DNA of 64,000 nucleotides from Bombus terrestris (Eukaryota; Arthropoda; Insecta; Hymenoptera; Apidae), in assembly GCF_910591885.1 (NCBI RefSeq), contig NW_025963556.1, forward strand, positions 2,356,001 to 2,420,000. The letters are read 5' to 3'. Positions 57,749 through 64,000 of the stretch are shown here, in pieces (within the stretch, counting starts at the first letter, position 1; every line of letters begins with the position of its first letter). Both the position numbers and the translations under genes were made by a program. Under the pieces are notes generated by a model, which saw only the letters and a list, made by a program, of their open reading frames with translations, was not told the origin of the DNA and did not search any database.

Positions 57749-58992
57749 TTTCGTTTTAACGTACAACGTTATATAGAATTACGATATAACGCACAACGTT
57801 ATGTCGTATTACGTTATAACTTATCATGTCATGTAGTATTACGTTATAACGTATGACGTTATGTAGTATTACGTTATTACGAATAACGTTATATTGTGTA
57901 ACTTTATAACGTATGACCTTATGTTGTATTACGTTATAACGTATAAAGACATGTAGTATTACGTTATAACGTATGACGTCATGTGGTATTACGTTATTAC
58001 GAATATCGTAATATTGTATTACTTTATGACGTATGACGTCAGGTAGTATTACTATATGACGTATGACGTCATGTAGTATTAGGTTATAACGTATGAAGTT
58101 ATGTATTATTACGATATAACGTATGACGTTAAGCAGTATTAGGTTATAACGTATGACATTATGTAGTATTAGGTTATAACGTATGGCGTTATGTAGTATT
58201 ACGATATAACGTATGACGTTATGCAGTACTACGTTATAACGTATGACGTTATGTAGTGTTACGTTATAATGTATGACGTTATGTAGCATTACGGTATTTC
58301 GAACAACGTTGTATTGTGTTACTTTATAACGTATGACGTTATGTAGTGTTACGTTATAACGTATGACGCCGTGTAGTATTACGTTATAAGTATAACATTA
58401 TGTAGTATCACGTTATAGCGTATGACGTCATGTAGTATTACGTTATTACGAATATCGTAATATTGTGTTACTTTATGACGTATGACGTCATGTAATATTG
58501 CTTTATGACGTATGACGTCATGTAGTATTTCCTTATAACGTATGACGTTATGTAGTATTACGTTATAACGTATGACGTCATGTAGTATTACTTTATGACG
58601 TATGACGTCATGTAGTATTACTTTATGACGTATGACGTCATGTAGTATTACTTTATGACGTATGACGTCATGTAGTATTACTTTATGACGTATGACGTCA
58701 TGTAGTATTTCGTTATAACGTATGACGTTATGCAGTATTACGATATAACGTATGACGTTATGCGGTATTAGGTTATAACGTATGACGTTATGGAGTATTA
58801 CGTTATAACGTATGACGTCATGTGGTATTACGTTATTACGAATAACGTTATATTATGTTACGTCATGTAGTATTACTTTATGACGTATGACGTCATGTAG
58901 TATTACTTTATGACGTATGACGTCATGTAGTATTACTTTATGACGTATGACGTCATGTAGTATTACTTTATGACGTATGATGTCATGTAGTA
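57749..58992 (+). repeat. Block 18: HOR copy III, sub-block 1 (1,244 bp)
   Basis: M, one T preceded by a gtcaggtag K monomer near 58,040, gacattatg at 58,155, d29 at 58,379, short tail with cgttataacg in place of cgatataacg near 58,561, K monomers, h15 at 58,858, gatgtcatg before M. Confidence 0.9.
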
Positions 58993-60326
58993 TTTCGTTT
59001 TAACGTACAACGTTATATAGAATTACGATATAACGCACAACGTTATGTCGTATTACGTTATAACTTATCATGTCATGTAGTATTACGTTATAACGTATGA
59101 CGTTATGTAGTATTACGTTATTACGAATAACGTTATATTGTGTAACTTTATAACGTATGACCTTATGTTGTATTACGTTATAACGTATAAAGACATGTAG
59201 TATTACGTTATAACGTATGACGTCATGTGGTATTACGTTATTACGAATATCGTAATATTGTATTACTTTATGACGTATGACGTCATGTAGTATTACTATA
59301 TGACGTATGACGTCATGTAGTATTAGGTTATAACGTATGAAGTTATGTATTATTACGATATAACGTATGACGTTAAGCAGTATTAGGTTATAACGTATGA
59401 CGTTATGTAGTATTAGGTTATAACGTATGGCGTTATGTAGTATTACGATATAACGTATGACGTTATGCAGTACTACGTTATAACGTATAACGTTATGTAG
59501 TGTTACGTTATAATGTATGACGTTATGTAGCATTACGGTATTTCGAACAACGTTGTATTGTGTTACTTTATAACGTATGACGTTATGTAGTGTTACGTTA
59601 TAACGTATGACGCCGTGTAGTATTACGTTATAAGTATAACATTATGTAGTATCACGTTATAGCGTATGACGTCATGTAGTATTACGTTATTACGAATATC
59701 GTAATATTGTATTACTTTATGACGTATGACGTCATGTAGTATTACTATATGACGTATGACGTCATGTAGTATTACTTTATGACGTATGACGTCATGTAGT
59801 ATTACTTTATGACGTATGACGTCATGTAGTATTACTTTATGACGTATGACGTCATGTAGTATTTCGTTATAACGTATGACGTTATGCAGTATTACGATAT
59901 AACGTATGACGTTATGCGGTATTAGGTTATAACGTATGACGTTATGGAGTATTACGTTATAACGTATGACGTCATGTGGTATTACGTTATTACGAATAAC
60001 GTTATATTATGTTACGTCATGTAGTATTACTTTATGACGTATGACGTCATGTAGTATTACTTTATGACGTATGACGTCATGTAGTATTACTTTATGACGT
60101 ATGACGTCATGTAGTATTACTTTATGACGTATGACGTCATGTAGTATTACTTTATCACGTATGACGTCATGTAGTATTTCGTTATAACGTATGACGTTAT
60201 GCAGTATTACGATATAACGTATGACGTTATGCAGTATTAGGTTATAACGTATGACGTCATGTAGTATTACTTTATGACGTATGACGTCATGTAGTATTAC
60301 TTTATGACGTATGACGTCATGTAGTA
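58993..60326 (+). repeat. Block 19: HOR copy III, sub-block 2 (1,334 bp)
   Basis: M, one T, gtataacgttatg at 59,485, d29 at 59,623 with the special tail, one more K monomer than block 13, h15 at 60,012, tttatcacg near 60,155. It keeps aggttataac before gaag, unlike blocks 13 and 16. Confidence 0.9.
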
Positions 60327-63300
60327 TTTCGTTTTAACGTACAACGTTATATAGAATTACGATATAACGCACAACGTTATGTCGTATTACGTTATAACTT
60401 ATCATGTCATGTAGTATTACGTTATAACGTATGACTTTATGTAGTATTACGTTATTACGAATAACGTTATATTGTGTAACTTTATAACGTATGACCTTAT
60501 GTTGTATTACGTTATAACGTATAAAGACATGTAGTATTACGTTATAACGTATGACGTCATGTGGTATTACGTTATTACGAATATCGTAATATTGTATTAC
60601 TTTATGACGTATGACGTCATGTAGTATTACTATATGACGTATGACGTCATGTAGTATTACTATATGACGTATGACGTCATGTAGTATTAGGTTATAACGT
60701 ATGAAGTTATGTATTATTACGATATAACGTATGACGTTAAGCAGTATTAGGTTATAACGTATGACGTTATGTAGTATTAGGTTATAACGTATGGCGTTAT
60801 GTAGTATTACGATATAACGTATGACGTTATGCAGTACTACGTTATAACGTATGACGTTATGTAGTGTTACGTTATAATGTATGACGTTATGTAGCATTAC
60901 GGTATTTCGAACAACGTTGTATTGTGTTACTTTATAACGTATGACGTTATGTAGTGTTACGTTATAACGTGTGACGCCGTGTAGTATTACGTTATAAGTA
61001 TAACATTATGTAGTATCACGTTATAGCGTATGACGTCATGTAGTATTACGTTATTACGAATATCGTAATATTGTGTTACTTTATGACGTATGACGTCATG
61101 TAATATTGCTTTATGACGTATGACGTCATGTAGTATTTCCTTATAACGTATGACGTTATGTAGTATTACGATATAACGTATGACGTTATGCAGTACTACG
61201 TTATAACGTATGACTTTATGTAGTGTTACGTTATAACGTATGACGTTATGTATTAGTACGATATAACGTATGACGTTATGCAGTATGAGGTTATAACGTA
61301 TGACGTCATGTAGTTTTGCGTTATAACGTATGACGTCATGTAGTATTAGGTTATAACGTATGCCGTCATGTAGTATTACGTTATAACATATGACGTCATG
61401 TAGTAATACGATATAACGTACAACGTTATATAGAATTACGATATAACGCACAACGTTATGTCGTATTACGTTATAACGTATCATGTCATGTAGTATTACG
61501 TTATTACGAATAACGTTATATTGTGTTACCTTATAACGTGTGACCTTTTGTTGTATTACGTTATAACGTATAAAGACATGTAGTATTACGTTGTAACGTA
61601 TGACGTCATGTAGTATTACTTTATGACGTATGACGTCATGTAGTATTATGTTATAACATATGCCGTCATGTAGTATTACGTTATAACATATGACGTCATG
61701 TAATATTACGATATAACGTACAGCGTTATATTGAATTACGATATAACGCACAACGTTATGTCGTATTACGTTATACCGTATGACGTTATATTGTGTTACT
61801 TTATGACGTATGACGTCATGTAGTATTACTTTATGACGTATGCCGTCATGTAGTATTACGTTATAACATATGACGTCATGTAGTAATACGATATAACGTA
61901 CAACGTTATATAGAATTACGATATAACGCACAACGTTATGTCGTATTACGTTATAACGTATCATGTCATGTAGTATTACGTTATAACGAATGACGTTATG
62001 GAGTATTACGTTATAACGTATGACGCCATGTGGTATTAGGTTATTACGAATAACGTTATATTATGTTACTTTATGACATATGACGTCATGTAGTATTACT
62101 TTATGACGTATGACGTCATGTAGGATTACTTTATGACGTATGACGTCATGTAGTATTACTTTATGACGTATGACGTCATGTAGTATTACTTTATGACGTA
62201 TGACGTCATGTAGTATTTCGTTATAACGTATGACGTTATGCAGTATTACGATATAACGTATGACGGTATGCAGTATTACGTTATAACGTATGACGTTATG
62301 CAGTATTACGATATAACGTATGACGGTATGCAGTATTACGTTATAACGTATGACGTTATGCAGTATTACGATATAACGTATGACGGTATGCAGTATTACG
62401 TTATAACGTATGACGTTATGCAGTCTTACGTTATAACGTATGACGTCATGTAGTAATACGATATAACGTACAACGTTATATAGAATTACGATATAACGCA
62501 CAACGTTATGTCGTATTACGTTATAACGTATCATGTCATGTAGTATTACGTTATAACGTATGACGTTATGTATTAGTACGATATAACGTATGACGTTATG
62601 CAGTATGAGGTTATAGCGTATGACGTCATGTAGTTTTGCGTTATAACGTATGACGTCATGTAGTATTACGATATAACGAACAACGTTATGCAGTATTAGG
62701 TTATAACGTATGACGTTATGGAGTATTACGTTATTACGTATGACGTCATGTGGTATTACGTTATTACGAATAACGTTATATTATGTTACGTCATGTAGTA
62801 TTACTTTATGACGTATGACGTCATGTAGTATTACTTTATGACGTATGACGTCATGTAGTATTACGTTATTACGAAAAACGTTATATTGTGTAACTTTATA
62901 ACGTATGACCTTACGTTGTATTACGTTATAACGTATAAAGACATGTAGTATTACGTTATGACGTATGACGTCATGTAGTATTACTTTATGACGTATGACG
63001 TCATGTAGTATTACTTTATGACGTATGCCGTCATGTAGTATTACGTTATAACATATGACGTCATGTAGTAATACGATATAACGTACAACGTTATATAGAA
63101 TTACGATATAACGCACAACGTTATGTCTTATTACGTTATAACGTATCATGTCATGTAGTATTACGTTATAACGAATGACGTTATGGAGTATTACGTTATA
63201 ACGTATGACGCCATGTGGTATTACGTTATTACGAATAACGTTATATTATGTTACTTTATGACATATGACGTCATGTAGTATTACTTTATGACGTATGACG

Positions 63301-63805
63301 TCATGTAGTATTACTTTATGACGTATGACGTCATGTAGTATTACTTTATGACGTATGACGTCATGTAGTATTACTTTATGACGTATGACGTCATGCAGTA
63401 TTACTTTATGACGTATGACGTCATGTAGTATTTCGTTATAACGTATGACGTTATGCAGTATTACGATATAACGTATGACGTTATGCGGTATTAGGTTATA
63501 ACTTATGACGTTATGGAGTATTACGTTATAACGTATGACGTCATGTGGTATTACGTTATTACGAATAACGTTATATTATGTTACGTAATGTAGTATTACT
63601 TTATGACGTATGACGTCATGTAGTATTACTTTATGACGTATGACGTCATGTAGTATTACTTTATGACGTATGACGTCATGTAGTATTACTTTATGACGTA
63701 TGACGTCATGTAGTATTACTTTATGACGTATGACGTCATGTAGTATTACTTTATGACGTATGACGTCATGTAGTATTACTTTATGACGTATGACGTCATG
63801 TAGTA
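60327..63805 (+). repeat. Block 20: HOR copy III, sub-block 3 (3,479 bp)
   Basis: M, two T, cgtgtgacgccgtg, d29 at 60,987, long tail with atattgaatt near 61,731, N and aggattac. Then come three gacggtatgcag pairs (62,246-62,425), the inserted group described for copy III, h15 at 62,786, cgaaaaacg near 62,871, h15 at 63,581, and seven K monomers. Confidence 0.9.
62246..62425 (+). repeat. Three tandem 60-bp monomer pairs
   Basis: A two-monomer unit, acgatataacg..gacggtatgcag followed by acgttataacg..gacgttatgcag, repeated three times (starts 62,246, 62,306, 62,366). Most other blocks have one or two pairs. All six monomers have gcag and not gtag, which removes the TAG stop from one forward frame. 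This is the only place where a forward-strand stop-free frame exceeds 70 codons (62,238-62,453). I read this as chance and not a gene. Confidence 0.92.
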
Positions 63806-64000
63806 TTTCGTTTTAACGTACAACGTTATATAGAATTACGATATAACGCACAACGTTATGTCGTATTACGTTATAACTTATCATGTCATGTAGTATTACG
63901 TTATAACGTATGACGTTATGTAGTATTACGTTATTACGAATAACGTTATATTGTGTAACTTTATAACGTATGACCTTATGTTGTATTACGTTATAACGTA
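63806..64000 (+). repeat. Block 21: start of HOR copy IV, cut by the window edge
   Basis: M marker followed by the standard M-block order (gcacaacg, cttatcatg, gacgttatgtag, cgaataacg, tgtgtaac, gaccttatg). It ends after 6.5 monomers at the window edge. Position relative to the seven-K run matches the starts of copies I to III, so the 6-kb periodicity continues beyond the window. Confidence 0.9.

Larger units (their letters stand above)
57749..63805 (+). repeat. 6-kb higher-order repeat, copy III (6,057 bp)
   Basis: Sub-blocks 57,749-58,992, 58,993-60,326 and 60,327-63,805, with diagnostic bases at 58,155, 59,485 and 60,968. T counts are 1, 1 and 2, as in copy I. It has no G monomer. It differs from copy II mainly by a third gacggtatgcag pair and an inserted gtcatgtag / gtacaacg / gcacaacg / gtatcatg group near 62,440-62,540. 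Its final h15 (63,581) reads gtaatg like the one at 45,500. Confidence 0.93.
1..64000 (+). repeat. 30-bp satellite array filling the whole window
   Basis: Seen: head-to-tail 30-bp monomers from the first base to the last, all in one orientation. Consensus halves are ttacgttataacgta (positions 1-15) and tgacgttatgtagta (16-30). Recurrent variants, named here for use in other entries: K (ttactttatgacg...gtcatg, the commonest, in runs); T (ttactatatgacg); M (tttcgttttaac, block marker); G (contains gtacggcg); N (tattatg in place of tattgtg); d29 (29 bp, one C lost); h15 (15-bp half monomer). The consensus is 30% GC with T>A and G>C on this strand. No stretch of even 100 bp is non-repetitive, so gene-free intervals are not itemised separately. 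A eukaryotic satellite is inferred from scale and purity. The species and the chromosomal location cannot be read from the sequence. Confidence 0.99.

Noticed and set aside
62238..62453. 71-codon forward reading frame
   Set aside because: It exists only because six neighbouring monomers have gcag in place of gtag, which removes TAG. It lies wholly inside a 60-bp dimer repeat.
1..64000. CRISPR array
   Set aside because: The 30-bp repeats are contiguous with no unique spacers, and no cas-like gene is present.
1..64000. CENP-B box
   Set aside because: The motif NTTCGNNNNANNCGGGN was considered at ttcgaacaacg and ttcgttataacg sites. They match TTCG and the central A but have no CGGG.
1..64000. 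Telomeric repeat array
   Set aside because: The unit is 30 bp with no G-triplet telomere motif such as TTAGGG, TTTAGGG or TTAGG in series.
1..64000. Bacterial or phage surface protein with decapeptide repeats
   Set aside because: The frame is broken repeatedly by d29 and by in-frame stops. No unique N- or C-terminal region, promoter or ribosome-binding pattern exists, and no bacterial array of this size and structure is known to me.
1..64000. tRNA, rRNA or other structured RNA genes
   Set aside because: No stretch departs from the satellite consensus enough to hold one. The short palindromes are part of every monomer.

Overview
All 64,000 bases are one uninterrupted tandem-repeat (satellite) array. 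I find no protein-coding gene, RNA gene, mobile element, CRISPR array or unique sequence. The unit is 30 bp. Its + strand consensus has a first half ttacgttataacgta and a second half tgacgttatgtagta, and every copy points the same way. The two halves match at 11 of 15 positions. Each half splits again into 8+7 bp pieces around a t-n-ACGT core, so the repeat looks built by successive doublings (7/8, 15, then 30 bp).

Phase bookkeeping closes exactly. The window is 2,099 full 30-mers, 20 copies of one 29-bp monomer (1 bp lost), 29 copies of one 15-bp half monomer, and a final 15-bp fragment cut by the window edge. Monomer variants recur in fixed order, so the array has higher-order structure. 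I split it into 22 blocks at a diagnostic monomer M that starts tttcgttttaac (21 occurrences).

Layout. From 1 to about 19 kb the blocks are of mixed length and contain a 5,804-bp duplication, with a 2,370-bp tandem duplication nested inside its second copy. From about 19.9 to 31.7 kb there is one long block holding a three-copy tandem of about 3.4 kb, each copy with an internal 600-bp duplication. From about 31.7 to 45.7 kb there are rearranged short and mid-sized blocks, with 540-bp and 660-bp versions of that same internal duplication. From 45,725 to the end there is a regular higher-order repeat of about 6 kb (6,147, 5,877 and 6,057 bp, plus the start of a fourth). Each copy has three sub-blocks that carry their own diagnostic bases.

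Organism. An array this long, pure and regular suggests eukaryotic heterochromatin, for example centromeric, pericentromeric, subtelomeric, or on a sex or B chromosome. No sequence here identifies the species. The consensus is 30% GC, yet all three of its C residues are in CpG, which argues against long exposure to CpG methylation and decay. Long reverse-strand reading frames (up to 697 codons) exist only because 30 is divisible by 3 and one of the six frames of the monomer lacks a stop. I treat them as by-products and not as genes.
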